NCBI GenBank assembly: GCA_945870315.1
Contig: CAMBRR010000009.1
Span: 1 to 44,233, forward strand
Direction: 5' to 3'
DNA from: an uncultured Bacteroidales bacterium
GTDB taxonomy: Bacteria; Bacteroidota; Bacteroidia; Bacteroidales; UBA932
Length of the DNA stretch: 44,233 bases
Shown here: piece after piece, positions 6,319 through 15,469 of the stretch
Layout: each line of letters starts with the position of its first letter
How positions within the stretch are numbered: the stretch's first letter is position 1
Notes under the pieces: generated by a model
The model's input: only the letters and a program-made list of their open reading frames with translations
Told to the model about the DNA's origin: nothing
Databases searched by the model: none
Position numbers and translations under genes: made by a program

Positions 6319-8654
6319 ACGACAGTGTCGCTGTGGTCCTTGGAGAGAGCGACTCTTATCCGGCCACCCGGTTCGGCTTCTCCGGTAATGATGAACTCGG
6401 CCACGGGATCTTCGACATATTTCTGAAGCGCCCTCTTTAGCGGCCTTGCACCATAGTTGGCATCGAAGCCTTCTTCAGAGATGAACTTCTTGGCTGCAGT
6501 CGTGATTGTCAGTTCAAATCCGGCATCCTTTACTCTGTCTTTCAGGGATTTAAGCTCAATGTCAATAATCTTTGCAATGTCTTCGCGTCTGAGAGGATTG
6601 AAGAAGACCTGCTCGTCCACCCTGTTTATGAACTCCGGTGGGAAAACCTTTCTGATGGCTTTTTCGGCGGCCTTCCTCTTGTCTGAGACGCTGTCCTTGC
6701 CGACAGTGTTGAAGCCCACGCCGTTGCCATATTCGTCAATCTCGCGGCTTCCTACGTTGGAGGTCATTATCAAGATAGTGTTCCTGAAACTGACTGTTCT
6801 GGAGTTGCTGTCAGTCAGGCGGCCTTCATCCATCACCTGCAGAAGGAGGTTGAACACATCCGGGTGAGCCTTTTCAATCTCGTCCAGCAGGACTACGCTG
6901 TAGGGCTTGCGTCTGACCTTCTCGCTCAACTGCCCTCCTTCCTCGAAACCAACATACCCCGGAGGGGCTCCTATAAGGCGGGAAACATTGAACTTCTCCA
7001 TATATTCACTCATATCTATTCGGACTATATTATCTTGACTGTCAAATAGTTCCTCTGCGAGTGCCTTTGCCAGACGGGTTTTCCCCACACCTGTTGGGCC
7101 GAAGAAGATGAATGTGCCCACCGGCTTGTCCGGATCCTTGATTCCAGCCCTGTTTCGACGTATTGCCCTTGCGACTTTACCGATGGCCTCATCCTGTCCA
7201 ATGATTTTTTTACGGAGGTTCTTCTCCATATTAAGCAGGCGGCTTCTTTCGCTTGTTGCCACCTTGCCGGACGGAATACCTGTCATCTGCGCGATGATTT
7301 CTGCGATATCTTCGGCCTTTACAAGGGTGGTCTTGTCCTTGCCTCTGCGGAGCCGTACCATAGAGCCGGCTTCGTCCATCACGTCGATAGCCTTGTCCGG
7401 AAGGCAGCGGTCCGTGATATATCTGTCAGACATCCTTACGCAGGCCTCTATGGCATCGTCGGAGTAGATGACATTGTGGTATTTCTGGTAGTTTTCCTTT
7501 AGTTTATGAAGGATTGAAATGCTTGCTTTGATGTCGGTGTGCTCGACTATGATTTTCTGGAACCTTCTGTCCAGCGCTCCGTCTTTTTCGACTATCTTGC
7601 GGAATTCTTCAAGTGTAGTGGCTCCGATGCACTGCACTTCCCCGCGGGCAAGGGCCGGCTTGAGCATATTGGCAGCGTCCAGGCTTCCGCTGGTTCCACC
7701 GGCTCCGACTATGGTGTGGAACTCATCGATGAACAGGATGACGTCCTCTCTGGACGACGCTTCGGCTATGATGGACTTGAGACGTTTCTCAAAATCGCCC
7801 CTGTACTTTGTGCCGGCAACTACGGAACCCATATCTATGGAATAGATGCTCTTCCCCTTGAGGGTGGGCGGAACGTCCCCGGCGGCAATCTTGAGCGCGA
7901 TGCCTTCCACGATTGCAGATTTGCCGACTCCCGGCTCTCCCACCAGCATCGGGTTGTTCTTGCGGCGTCGTCCGAGTATCTGGATTACTCTGGCAATTTC
8001 TTCCTCCCTTCCCACAAGCGGGTCGAGGCGGCCTTCCCTGGCGGCTTTTGTGATGTCGAAGGAGAACTCCTCCAGCAGCGATGCCTCCTTTTCCTTCGGC
8101 TGATCTTCATTATCCTCCTCCTGTTGCATTTGTATGCGTACGGCCTTGATTCGTGGCTCTTTCGGGGCGGAATCTTCGCCCGTGTTCTCCTCCTTTTCAG
8201 AAGAGTCGTTTTTCAGGTATGGATGCTTTTCGAGCTGCTTGCGGATGTTGTAATATCCGATGCCAAGGTCCTGCAGGAAGGTGCTTCCATACGATTGGGC
8301 CGCGCGGCACAGAGCCAGCAGAAGGTGGTGCGGGGCAACCTTTACACATCCTTCTCTGGAAGCTTCTATGATGGTGAAACTGAGGATGTTCTGTGCATTT
8401 CGGGAGAAGGTGACCTTCTCCACATCGTCGTACGGAACGTGCTCATTACTGAATAACTTCTTGTCTATGAATTGCTTCATCTCACTCAGGTTGATACCAA
8501 GCGTCCTGAGAAGGTCTGCCGCGTTGTTCTCCTTGTGGCGGATGATGCCGAGGAAAAGATGGTCCGGAGCCACGGTGTAACTGCCGGTTCTCATAGCCTC
8601 TTCGATGGAATATGTGATGATTGAACTAAGGTCCCCTCCTAATGCGATTTCCAT
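6306..8654 (-). CDS. clpC: ClpC/ClpA-type AAA+ unfoldase lacking the middle domain
   Basis: This is the ATPase partner of the ClpP protease. It has two Clp N-repeats (about residues 1-145), an acidic linker, AAA+ domain 1 (Walker A G-E-P-G-V-G-K-S at 239-246, Walker B with D-E at 310-311) and domain 2 (Walker A G-P-T-G-V-G-K-T at 519-526). A V-G-F tripeptide at 646-648 matches the ClpP-docking loop of ClpC. Unusually, the roughly 50-residue coiled-coil middle domain (UVR/MecA-binding in ClpC) is missing: D-E-A-G-S leads within about 15 residues to the segment before domain 2, as in ClpA. At 782 residues it is shorter than the more than 800 usual for ClpC. I start at ATG 8654, because an upstream GTG at 8675 lies inside the -7 box. 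Confidence 0.9.
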   Translation of the reverse strand: MEIALGGDLSSIITYSIEEAMRTGSYTVAPDHLFLGIIRHKENNAADLLRTLGINLSEMKQFIDKKLFSNEHVPYDDVEKVTFSRNAQNILSFTIIEASREGCVKVAPHHLLLALCRAAQSYGSTFLQDLGIGYYNIRKQLEKHPYLKNDSSEKEENTGEDSAPKEPRIKAVRIQMQQEEDNEDQPKEKEASLLEEFSFDITKAAREGRLDPLVGREEEIARVIQILGRRRKNNPMLVGEPGVGKSAIVEGIALKIAAGDVPPTLKGKSIYSIDMGSVVAGTKYRGDFEKRLKSIIAEASSREDVILFIDEFHTIVGAGGTSGSLDAANMLKPALARGEVQCIGATTLEEFRKIVEKDGALDRRFQKIIVEHTDIKASISILHKLKENYQKYHNVIYSDDAIEACVRMSDRYITDRCLPDKAIDVMDEAGSMVRLRRGKDKTTLVKAEDIAEIIAQMTGIPSGKVATSERSRLLNMEKNLRKKIIGQDEAIGKVARAIRRNRAGIKDPDKPVGTFIFFGPTGVGKTRLAKALAEELFDSQDNIVRIDMSEYMEKFNVSRLIGAPPGYVGFEEGGQLSEKVRRKPYSVVLLDEIEKAHPDVFNLLLQVMDEGRLTDSNSRTVSFRNTILIMTSNVGSREIDEYGNGVGFNTVGKDSVSDKRKAAEKAIRKVFPPEFINRVDEQVFFNPLRREDIAKIIDIELKSLKDRVKDAGFELTITTAAKKFISEEGFDANYGARPLKRALQKYVEDPVAEFIITGEAEPGGRIRVALSKDHSDTVVEQA

Positions 8655-8674
8655 AATTATCGGTCTTGATTGCA

Positions 8675-8682
8675 CAAAATTA
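8675..8682 (-). promoter_or_regulatory. clpC -7 promoter element
   Basis: The minus strand reads TAATTTTG, a match to TAnnTTTG. It predicts a start site near 8668 and so favours the ATG at 8654. Its -33 zone falls on top of the gyrA -7 box, and no clear TTTG is present there. Confidence 0.55.
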
Positions 8683-8694
8683 CTAAATTTTTCG

Positions 8695-8702
8695 TAACTT
8701 TG
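8695..8702 (+). promoter_or_regulatory. gyrA -7 promoter element
   Basis: TAACTTTG matches the consensus, giving a start near 8709 and a leader of about 59 bases before the gyrA ATG. The leader holds a short inverted repeat ATACCC (8710-8715) / GGGTAT (8731-8736). The -33 region overlaps the clpC promoter, so the two divergent promoters should compete for polymerase. Confidence 0.55.
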
Positions 8703-8767
8703 CAGAGATATACCCGTTTGTTTTTCTTAAGGGTATGTCTTGTTGATAATAATAGATCGAGATAAAT

Positions 8768-11314
8768 ATGGAAGAAGTAAATCACGGCAGGATTGAGCAG
8801 GTCAATATCGACCAACAGATGAGGAGCGCCTACATCGACTACTCAATGTCAGTAATCGTGTCCAGGGCCTTGCCTGATGTTCGAGACGGTTTCAAGCCTG
8901 TCCACAGAAGAGTGTTGTTTGGAATGGACGGTCTTGGCCTGAGATATACGAGCCAGACCAAGAAATCGGCCCGTATCGTAGGTGAAGTGCTGGGTAAGTT
9001 CCACCCGCACGGAGATTCGAGCGTTTATGATGCGATGGCCAGGATGGCTCAGGACTGGAGTTTGAGGTATCCGCTGGTGTTCGGCCAGGGTAACTTCGGT
9101 TCTATGGACGGTGACCCGGTGGCAGCAATGCGTTATACCGAAGCTAAGCTTTCCAAACTTTCTGACGAGGTTCTTGCTGACCTTGACAAGGATACTGTTG
9201 ATTTCCAGAACAACTTCGACGACTCTCTTCAAGAGCCTACGGTTATGCCGACCAAGGTGCCTCTGCTCCTGCTTAATGGCTCGTCAGGTATCGCCGTCGG
9301 AATGGCTACAAATATGGCTCCACACAATCTTTCCGAGTGTTGTGATGCTATTTGTGCCTATGTTGACAATCCGGATATTACGGTTGAGGAATTGATGCAT
9401 CATATCAAGGGACCGGATTTCCCTACAGGTGGTATAATCCAGGGACATCAGGGTATCCGCGATGCTTTCGAGACCGGAAGGGGACGCATCGTCATCCGTT
9501 CGAAGACGGAAATTGAGGTGAGCGACTCCGGCAGGGAGACTATAGTTGTGACAGAGATCCCGTATATGGTCAACAAGAGGGAATTGATTGAGAAGATAGC
9601 GGAACTGGTTGAGAATAAGAAGATTGATGGTATTTCCTATATCAATGATGAGACTACGATGAAGGATGGTGTCCGCATCGTTATCCGTTTGAAGAAGGAT
9701 GCCAATTCGAATGTGGTGCTGAATACCCTGTTCAAATATACTCCGCTTCAGTCAAGTTTCTCTGTGAACAATGTCGCATTGGTGAATGGCCGTCCGAGAT
9801 TGCTGAATCTCAAGGAACTTATCAAATATTTCGTGCGTCACCGCCACGAGGTAATCCTGCGCCGCACGCGTTTTGACCTTGACAAGGCTCAGAAGAGAGC
9901 CCATATCCTGGAAGGTCTCCTCAAGGCTCTGGACATAATCGATGAGATTATCCGTATCATCCGTTCTTCCAAGACAGTGGAGGATGCCAAGAATGAACTC
10001 ATTTCTACCTTCGACTTTTCAGATGCCCAGGCAACAGCCATCGTAGAGATGAGGCTCCGTCAGCTCACCGGACTTGAAAGGGAGAAACTCCAGAGCGAGT
10101 ATGACGAACTGATGAAATTCATCCACTACTGTGAGGATGTGCTTGCAAGCGAGTCTATGCAGATGGACATCATCAAGCAGGAGACCATGGAGATGAAGGA
10201 AAAATATGGTGACGAAAGGAGAACGGAAATCGCGCTTTCTTCAGATGAATTCAATCCTGAAGATTTCTATGCCGATGAGGATGTGGTGATTACCATTTCT
10301 CACCTGGGCTACATCAAGAGGACATCCCTGACAGAATACAGAACCCAGAACAGGGGAGGAGTCGGAGTCAAGGGAAGTGCAACCCGTGATGAGGATTTCA
10401 TCGAGCATATCTATGTCGCAAATATGCATAGCACAATGCTCTTGTTTACCCAGAATGGTAAGTGCTACTGGCTGAAGGTATATGAAATCCCTGAGGGTAC
10501 CAGAGCTTCAAAGGGACGTGCAATCCAGAATGTCATCAACATTGAGTCAGACGATAAGATCAAGACCTATCTCAATGTGAAGAACCTCAAGGACGAGGAA
10601 TATGTGAACGGCAACTTCATAGTTCTTTGTACAAAGAAGGGTGTCATCAAGAAGACTTCTCTAGAAGCATATTCAAGACCTCGAACCAACGGTGTGATTG
10701 CAGTGACCGTTCGTGAGGGGGATGAACTCCTGGATGCAGTGATGACTAATGGAAGAAGTGAGATTCTGCTTGCAGGCCGCAAGGGACGTTGCTGCCGCTT
10801 TGACGAGGCAGATGCTCGTGCTCTAGGAAGGACGGCTTCCGGCGTGAGGGGAATCAATCTCGACGATGATGATGAGGTAGTAAGTATGATTACCTATGAT
10901 CCGTCTGCTGAGGATGCTGCTGCTCACAGCGTGCTGGTAGTGAGTGAACACGGTTTCGGAAAGAGGACTGATTTTGATGAATACCGCAAGACTGCAAGGG
11001 GTGGAAAGGGTGTCAAGACTCTTAATATCACCGAAAAGACAGGTGAGCTTGTTGCAATGAAGAATGTGACCGATGAAAATGACCTGATGATAATCAATCG
11101 TTCAGGTCTTACCATCAGGATGGCTGTTTCAGGCATCAAGATTGCAGGTCGCGCCACCCAGGGTGTCAAACTCATCAATATCAAGGATGGTGACTCCATA
11201 GCCGCTGTCTCTGCTGTAAATAAAAGCGAGGAAGACGCTCCTGTAGAGAATGGAGAATCTGTCGTTGGCAGTGAGCCGACAGTAGGTGAAGATATGGTTG
11301 AAAACAATGAATAA
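8768..11314 (+). CDS. gyrA: DNA gyrase subunit A
   Basis: GyrA is the DNA-cleaving half of gyrase (A2B2), which introduces negative supercoils. The 848-residue protein has the whole N-terminal cleavage core with catalytic Tyr123 in A-A-M-R-Y-T and the quinolone-resistance region [10 protein letters not shown]. There, Ser84 and Asp88 stand at the positions of E. coli Ser83 and Asp87, so it carries no classical resistance substitution. The C-terminal DNA-wrapping beta-pinwheel carries a GyrA-box variant (Q-N-R-G-G-V-G) near residue 527. An acidic tail ends the protein, as in many GyrA. It is followed by the TPR gene after 21 bp, probably co-transcribed. Confidence 0.98.
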   Translation: MEEVNHGRIEQVNIDQQMRSAYIDYSMSVIVSRALPDVRDGFKPVHRRVLFGMDGLGLRYTSQTKKSARIVGEVLGKFHPHGDSSVYDAMARMAQDWSLRYPLVFGQGNFGSMDGDPVAAMRYTEAKLSKLSDEVLADLDKDTVDFQNNFDDSLQEPTVMPTKVPLLLLNGSSGIAVGMATNMAPHNLSECCDAICAYVDNPDITVEELMHHIKGPDFPTGGIIQGHQGIRDAFETGRGRIVIRSKTEIEVSDSGRETIVVTEIPYMVNKRELIEKIAELVENKKIDGISYINDETTMKDGVRIVIRLKKDANSNVVLNTLFKYTPLQSSFSVNNVALVNGRPRLLNLKELIKYFVRHRHEVILRRTRFDLDKAQKRAHILEGLLKALDIIDEIIRIIRSSKTVEDAKNELISTFDFSDAQATAIVEMRLRQLTGLEREKLQSEYDELMKFIHYCEDVLASESMQMDIIKQETMEMKEKYGDERRTEIALSSDEFNPEDFYADEDVVITISHLGYIKRTSLTEYRTQNRGGVGVKGSATRDEDFIEHIYVANMHSTMLLFTQNGKCYWLKVYEIPEGTRASKGRAIQNVINIESDDKIKTYLNVKNLKDEEYVNGNFIVLCTKKGVIKKTSLEAYSRPRTNGVIAVTVREGDELLDAVMTNGRSEILLAGRKGRCCRFDEADARALGRTASGVRGINLDDDDEVVSMITYDPSAEDAAAHSVLVVSEHGFGKRTDFDEYRKTARGGKGVKTLNITEKTGELVAMKNVTDENDLMIINRSGLTIRMAVSGIKIAGRATQGVKLINIKDGDSIAAVSAVNKSEEDAPVENGESVVGSEPTVGEDMVENNE

Positions 11315-11335
11315 AAACCACAAATTATACAAATT

Positions 11336-12658
11336 ATGAAAAGAACGCTTATCGCATTGGCACTTATGACTTCTTTCTTCGTGGCCAGTGCACAAGTTAA
11401 GTCTCCTGCAGACGCAAAGAAGGCTGTAGAGGCAGCCAAAGAAGCATCTGAGAACCCTAAGAAGGCAACCAAGGTTGCTACTTGGCTCAAATTGGCATCA
11501 ACTTATGTAGATGCATACAACGCTCCGGCAGGCTCAGCCTGGATTGGCGCTCAGCGTCAGGAACTCCAGCTGATTATGGGTAATGAAAAGCCTCTGAGCG
11601 AGGAAAGCGCAGTCCTTGGTGGAGAGCCTTGCACAAAGGCTGTTTACAAGAACAAGGAGTTCTACTTCAACGCCAACGGCCAGCTCGTGCTGATAAATGT
11701 CACAAAGCCTGTTTATAAAGATGCTCTTGAAAAGGCTGTGGAGGCATACAAAAAGGCATATGAGGTGGATGTGAAGCAGTCAAAGGTTAAGGATATAGCT
11801 TCCGGTCTTGACAATGTTTCCAAGAAGTACTATGAAGATGCAATGAATGCATATACTCTCGGCGACCTTGTAGCAGCAAGCGAGAAATTTGAGGCTGCAG
11901 CGAAAGTGGCTTCTACCGCACCTCTTTCAAAAATCGACACCACTTCCCTTTATAACGCAGGTTTCACAGCCTGGGCTGCTGGTGACAATGAAAGGGCCAG
12001 GAAGCTGTTCGAATCCTGCCTTGAAGTAGGATATTATTATGAAGGTGGCGAGGTGTTCGCAAAACTTGCTGACATCTACACCAAGGCAGACGAGAAAGAA
12101 AAGGCTCGCGACATCTTGGAGACAGGTTTCACCAAGTTCCCTGAGAGCCAGAGCATCCTCATCGGCCTTATCAACTACTATCTTCAGAACAACGAAAGTC
12201 CTGAAAGACTGTTCGCTCTGATTGATATGGCAAAGAAGAATGAGCCTAACAATGCTTCTCTCTACTATGTAGAAGGAAATATCTACAAGCAGCTCGGCCA
12301 GAAGGAGAAAGCTGTGGAGTCATATTACAAGTGCGCTGATATCAACCCTGAATATGAGTTCGGTTTCATCGGTGCCGGCATCCTCTACTATGAACTTGCT
12401 CTTGAGTATCAGGACAAGGCTCAGAACGAGTTTGACGACAAGAAATACGAGGCTCTCGTAGCTGAATTCGAGAAGGCTCTTGAAAGCGCATTCGAACCTT
12501 TCGAGAAGGCATTCGAGATTTCAAAGGATGACTCCATCAAAGTCAATATCGCTGAGTATCTGAAGAATATCTGCTATCGTTTCAGCAGCAAGGATCCTAA
12601 ATACGAGGCTGGCTACAACAAGTACAATACCATCGTGAAGAACGGTACTGCCAAATAA
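11336..12658 (+). CDS. Exported tetratricopeptide-repeat protein
   Basis: The 440-residue product has a signal peptide ending A-S-A-Q, so it is likely periplasmic. An Ala/Lys-rich helical N-terminal region is followed by TPR-like helical pairs from about residue 150: A-Y-T-L-G-D-L-V-A-A-S-E-K-F, A-W-A-A-G-D-N-E-R-A-R-K-L-F, and the clearest, Y-V-E-G-N-I-Y-K-Q-L-G-Q-K-E-K-A-V-E-S-Y. TPR arrays are scaffolds for protein contacts; no partner can be read from the sequence. The position right behind gyrA (21 bp) suggests one transcript. A hairpin at 12704-12736 ends the unit. Confidence 0.88.
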   Translation: MKRTLIALALMTSFFVASAQVKSPADAKKAVEAAKEASENPKKATKVATWLKLASTYVDAYNAPAGSAWIGAQRQELQLIMGNEKPLSEESAVLGGEPCTKAVYKNKEFYFNANGQLVLINVTKPVYKDALEKAVEAYKKAYEVDVKQSKVKDIASGLDNVSKKYYEDAMNAYTLGDLVAASEKFEAAAKVASTAPLSKIDTTSLYNAGFTAWAAGDNERARKLFESCLEVGYYYEGGEVFAKLADIYTKADEKEKARDILETGFTKFPESQSILIGLINYYLQNNESPERLFALIDMAKKNEPNNASLYYVEGNIYKQLGQKEKAVESYYKCADINPEYEFGFIGAGILYYELALEYQDKAQNEFDDKKYEALVAEFEKALESAFEPFEKAFEISKDDSIKVNIAEYLKNICYRFSSKDPKYEAGYNKYNTIVKNGTAK

Positions 12659-12703
12659 TCGGACAAATATATTACGAAATTCCTAAGGACTGAATCCTGA
12701 TAA

Positions 12704-12736
12704 GAAGGCCTTTGAGACTATTTCTCGAAGGCCTTC
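12704..12736. terminator. Bidirectional terminator hairpin between TPR gene and phoH
   Basis: A 13-bp stem with one G-T wobble (arms 12704-12716 and 12724-12736, each built on GAAGGCCTT) has a 7-base loop that contains the phoH stop codon. T-rich sequence follows on the + side. It lies between two convergent genes and could serve both. Confidence 0.65.
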
Positions 12737-13653
12737 ACTATTTTGCTCACAAGAGGATGACGTACAATGTCCTCGTTTTTGAAGAAAATTGCTGCCACTC
12801 CCTTGATGTTTCGTGTAAGTTCGATGCCTTTGAGCAGGCCGGAGTCATTCTTGTTGGGAAGGTCAATCTGGCTTGCATCGCCGGTAACTATGAATTTGGC
12901 ATCGTTGCCCATCCTGGTAAGGAACATCTTGAGCTGGCCCAGGTTGGTGTTCTGGGCTTCATCCAGGATTACGCAGGCCCTGTCGAGGGTTCGTCCGCGC
13001 ATATAGGCTAGCGGAGCAATCTGGATGGTTCCCTCTGCCATGAATTCCTGCAGCTTCCGTCCTGGAATCATATCCCCAAGGGCATCGTACAGAGGTTGGA
13101 GATAGGGGTCCAGCTTGTCCTTGAGGTCTCCCGGCAGGAAGCCCAGCCTTTCTCCTGCTTCGACAGCCGGGCGGGTGAGGATGATTCTTTTCACTTCGCG
13201 ATTCTTCAATGCTCTCACTGCCAGGGCGATGGCAATGTAGGTTTTGCCCGTTCCGGCTGGCCCGACTGCATAGATGAGGTCGTTTTCAAAATATGCTTTG
13301 ACCATTTCCTGCTGCGTGTGGTTGCGGGCCTTTATCGGTTTTCCGTCATTGCCGAAGACAATCACCTGGTCGCCGTTGAACTTGAAGCGCTCCACAGTGG
13401 CATCGTTCCCGAAGAGATCTTCCACATCATATGGGGTGAGTTTCATCTTGTGCAGCCTTCTCTCCACGAGCATATTGACTTTTACTGTAAATTCTTCAAT
13501 ATCAGAATCTTCTCCTTCCAGTATGATGTCATTTCCTCTCGCCACAACTTTCAGTGACGGGAACCAGCCGCAGAGGGCTTCAAGGTTTTTGTTGGCCGCC
13601 CCGTATATTTCCACGGGATCTATGGCTTCAAGTCTGATGGTCTTTTTCCCCAT
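12718..13653 (-). CDS. phoH: PhoH-like ATPase
   Basis: This 311-residue protein has an N-terminal domain of about 110 residues that fits the KH-like part of the family, then the PhoH P-loop domain: Walker A G-P-A-G-T-G-K-T at 131-138, the R-P-A-V-E-A-G-E-R-L-G-F-L-P-G-D signature, and the Walker B region I-L-D-E-A-Q-N-T around 229-236. PhoH-like (PhoL/YbeZ) proteins are cytoplasmic NTPases linked to RNA metabolism and often occur near ybeY; ybeY is not beside it here. It follows the CapA-like gene by 44 bp on the same strand, with no promoter match in the gap, so it is probably the second gene of a pair. Confidence 0.93.
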   Translation of the reverse strand: MGKKTIRLEAIDPVEIYGAANKNLEALCGWFPSLKVVARGNDIILEGEDSDIEEFTVKVNMLVERRLHKMKLTPYDVEDLFGNDATVERFKFNGDQVIVFGNDGKPIKARNHTQQEMVKAYFENDLIYAVGPAGTGKTYIAIALAVRALKNREVKRIILTRPAVEAGERLGFLPGDLKDKLDPYLQPLYDALGDMIPGRKLQEFMAEGTIQIAPLAYMRGRTLDRACVILDEAQNTNLGQLKMFLTRMGNDAKFIVTGDASQIDLPNKNDSGLLKGIELTRNIKGVAAIFFKNEDIVRHPLVSKIVKAFEK

Positions 13654-13697
13654 ATTTTCGGATTGTCCTGAATTATTGTCTGTATATTCTTGTTTCC

Positions 13698-14831
13698 CTA
13701 TTTCTTTTGTCCTATTCCTGTCTTTGCCGACACCCTTTCCAGGGTTGCTTTCATCTTGTCATAATCCCATTTCCCCATCCAATGTTCCCTTTTGTCGAGG
13801 AAATCACTCACAGGAAGGACGGTGTAGTCGTTGCAGAAGCCTCCCGGACGCGAGCACCACAGCCATTCCATCTCCAGAGGAAGCATCCATACGTTTCCCG
13901 TTTCATTTCTTGCAATGCGGAGTGTGACCATCAGTTCCAGCTGGGTGTCCGTAGCGCTCATATTCGAGATTGCATTTCCCAGCGAATATACCACCGGCAC
14001 GGTCTGCATCCTACCTCTATGAAGAATGGTGCGATGGAAGGAAGTAGTATCCTGGACAACATGTGGGTGGCTGCCTATGATGGCGTCAACTCCTGCTCCG
14101 AAGAGGAAGTCAGCCATCTGCTGCTGCCCTGCGGAATGCCTCAGCTTGTATTCCTCTCCCCAGTGAGGAAGGGCAACTATCAGGTCTGCTCCAAGTTTTA
14201 CGGCTCTTTCCACAGCAGAGGCAATCTCTTCCTTTTCCGACATCCGGTTTACCCTGGGCCATTGTCCCAAGATGGCATTATTGGTGCCATAGGTAAAGTT
14301 CAATAGAGCTATTCTAAAGCCTTTAACATTGAACATCAATGGATTACATCTGTTATATTCCTGAGCGTCACCGCTCAGTCCGGTAAATCGTATGCCGTGA
14401 CTCTTCTCCATCTTCCGGTAAGTTTCAAGGGTGCGTACTGCTCCGTCCTTTCCTTTGTCGAGGATGTGGTTGTTGGCCGTTAAGAAGATATCGATCCCGC
14501 AATCTGCCGCCCAGAATGCATATTCGTCAGGAGCGCTGAAGCAGGGATATCCCGTGTATGGAGCTCCGGCAAGGGCAAATTCCATATTGGCAACCATAAC
14601 GTCTGCCTCTTTAAGGCGGCCTTCGATGTGCTCGAACCAGCGGGAGAAATCCCATTCTCCTTTTCCTGAGGCATTCTCTTTGGCTTTTTCCAATTGTGCA
14701 CTGTGCATCATCACATCACCGATGAACCTGATGGACAGGGTATCGCTCCTGAATAGAGGACGCACCTGAGCCATCCCCGTAAGGCACACGGCGATAAGTG
14801 TCAGGGTTGCTATGAAGGTTTTTTTGAACAA
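13698..14831 (-). CDS. CapA-family metallophosphatase-fold protein
   Basis: This 377-residue protein has an N-terminal signal peptide (cleavage near G-M-A-Q) and the CapA/PgsA (PF09587) fold motifs in order: F-I-G-D-V-M-M (about 37-42), N-M-E-F (82-85), A-N-N-H (119-122), then P-H-W-G-E-E-Y, G-S-H-P-H-V-V and Y-S-L-G-N. These correspond to metal ligands of calcineurin-like phosphoesterases. Family members help make or anchor poly-gamma-glutamate capsules, but no other capsule genes are near, so the substrate is open. The start is TTG at 14831: it gives a complete signal peptide, there is no in-frame ATG upstream, and the next ATG (residue 20) would remove the signal. Confidence 0.85.
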   Translation of the reverse strand: MFKKTFIATLTLIAVCLTGMAQVRPLFRSDTLSIRFIGDVMMHSAQLEKAKENASGKGEWDFSRWFEHIEGRLKEADVMVANMEFALAGAPYTGYPCFSAPDEYAFWAADCGIDIFLTANNHILDKGKDGAVRTLETYRKMEKSHGIRFTGLSGDAQEYNRCNPLMFNVKGFRIALLNFTYGTNNAILGQWPRVNRMSEKEEIASAVERAVKLGADLIVALPHWGEEYKLRHSAGQQQMADFLFGAGVDAIIGSHPHVVQDTTSFHRTILHRGRMQTVPVVYSLGNAISNMSATDTQLELMVTLRIARNETGNVWMLPLEMEWLWCSRPGGFCNDYTVLPVSDFLDKREHWMGKWDYDKMKATLERVSAKTGIGQKK

Positions 14832-14839
14832 TGCAAATG

Positions 14840-14847
14840 CAAATATA
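14840..14847 (-). promoter_or_regulatory. Possible -7 element close to the CapA-like start
   Basis: The minus strand reads TATATTTG, matching TAnnTTTG, but no -33 box is visible. It lies only 8 bases before the TTG start, so if used the mRNA would have almost no leader. Confidence 0.3.
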
Positions 14848-14857
14848 TCATTTTAAT

Positions 14858-14888
14858 TTTGTCTCGGACCATTAATTACTTAAATTTG
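14858..14888 (+). promoter_or_regulatory. Promoter of the SPOR-M28-leuS-yitT operon
   Basis: TTTG (14858-14861), 19 bases, TAAATTTG (14881-14888) is a perfect match. The start near 14895 supports the ATG at 14933 and excludes the longer frame starting at 14903 as needed for translation. Confidence 0.8.
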
Positions 14889-14932
14889 CAAGTCAGGCCC
14901 GATTGTGTTATATTGAAACCGAGTTTGGAATT

Positions 14933-15466
14933 ATGAAAAGAACTGTATTGTTTTTACTTCTTGCGTCCCTGTTTGCATTGACCGGGTGCGATTTCCTGCG
15001 TTCCCTTGCCGGTCGTCCGACTTCCGAAGACATAGAGCGTATGAAATTGGAAATCATCAGGATGGAGCAAGCCAGGGAGCAGCAGAGACTGGATTCATTG
15101 CGGATGGTACAGCTGCGCCTGAGGGATTCCATTGCCAGGATGGATTCTCTCGCAGCCCTTGATTCCATCAGGCAAAGAGGTGGCACAATCCTCAATCCGT
15201 CCAATCTGGGAGGACTTTTTACGACCAAACTTGAAAGCCGCTACTACATTGTTGTGGGCTCGTTCCGCAGCAGAAGGAATGCTGAGGTGCTGCTCAATAA
15301 GGTGGCTGACAAGGGCTATAATCCGGCTCTTATCAGTTTCCGCAATGGTTTCGTTGCTGTCGGCGTGTGCCCTTGTAATACACTTAAGGCTGTGTCAGAC
15401 TCCCTCAAGGGAGTAAAGCAAGAGAAGTTCTGCCCGAAGGATGTCTGGATTCTTGTTAATGAATGA
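14933..15466 (+). CDS. SPOR-domain lipoprotein
   Basis: The 177-residue product starts with a lipoprotein signal (lipobox L-T-G-C, Cys19). A charged helical stretch of about 50 residues (heptads rich in E, R, M, L, D, likely coiled coil) follows, and a SPOR domain covers about residues 95-175 (Y-Y-I-V-V-G-S-F-R-S-R-R-N-A-E and the K-G-Y-N-P-A motif). SPOR domains bind denuded glycan strands of septal peptidoglycan, so this is probably an envelope protein at the division site. I chose the ATG at 14933 because it gives a standard signal peptide and fits the promoter. It begins an operon with the M28-like gene 3 bp downstream. Confidence 0.85.
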   Translation: MKRTVLFLLLASLFALTGCDFLRSLAGRPTSEDIERMKLEIIRMEQAREQQRLDSLRMVQLRLRDSIARMDSLAALDSIRQRGGTILNPSNLGGLFTTKLESRYYIVVGSFRSRRNAEVLLNKVADKGYNPALISFRNGFVAVGVCPCNTLKAVSDSLKGVKQEKFCPKDVWILVNE

Positions 15467-15469
15467 CAT

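Noticed and set aside
7539..8456. 305-codon plus-strand frame opposite clpC
   Set aside because: It is a shadow of the clpC frame; no domain, no promoter and no signal.
8768..11314. Quinolone-resistance mutation in gyrA
   Set aside because: Ser84 and Asp88 are the sensitive-type residues at the two main resistance positions.
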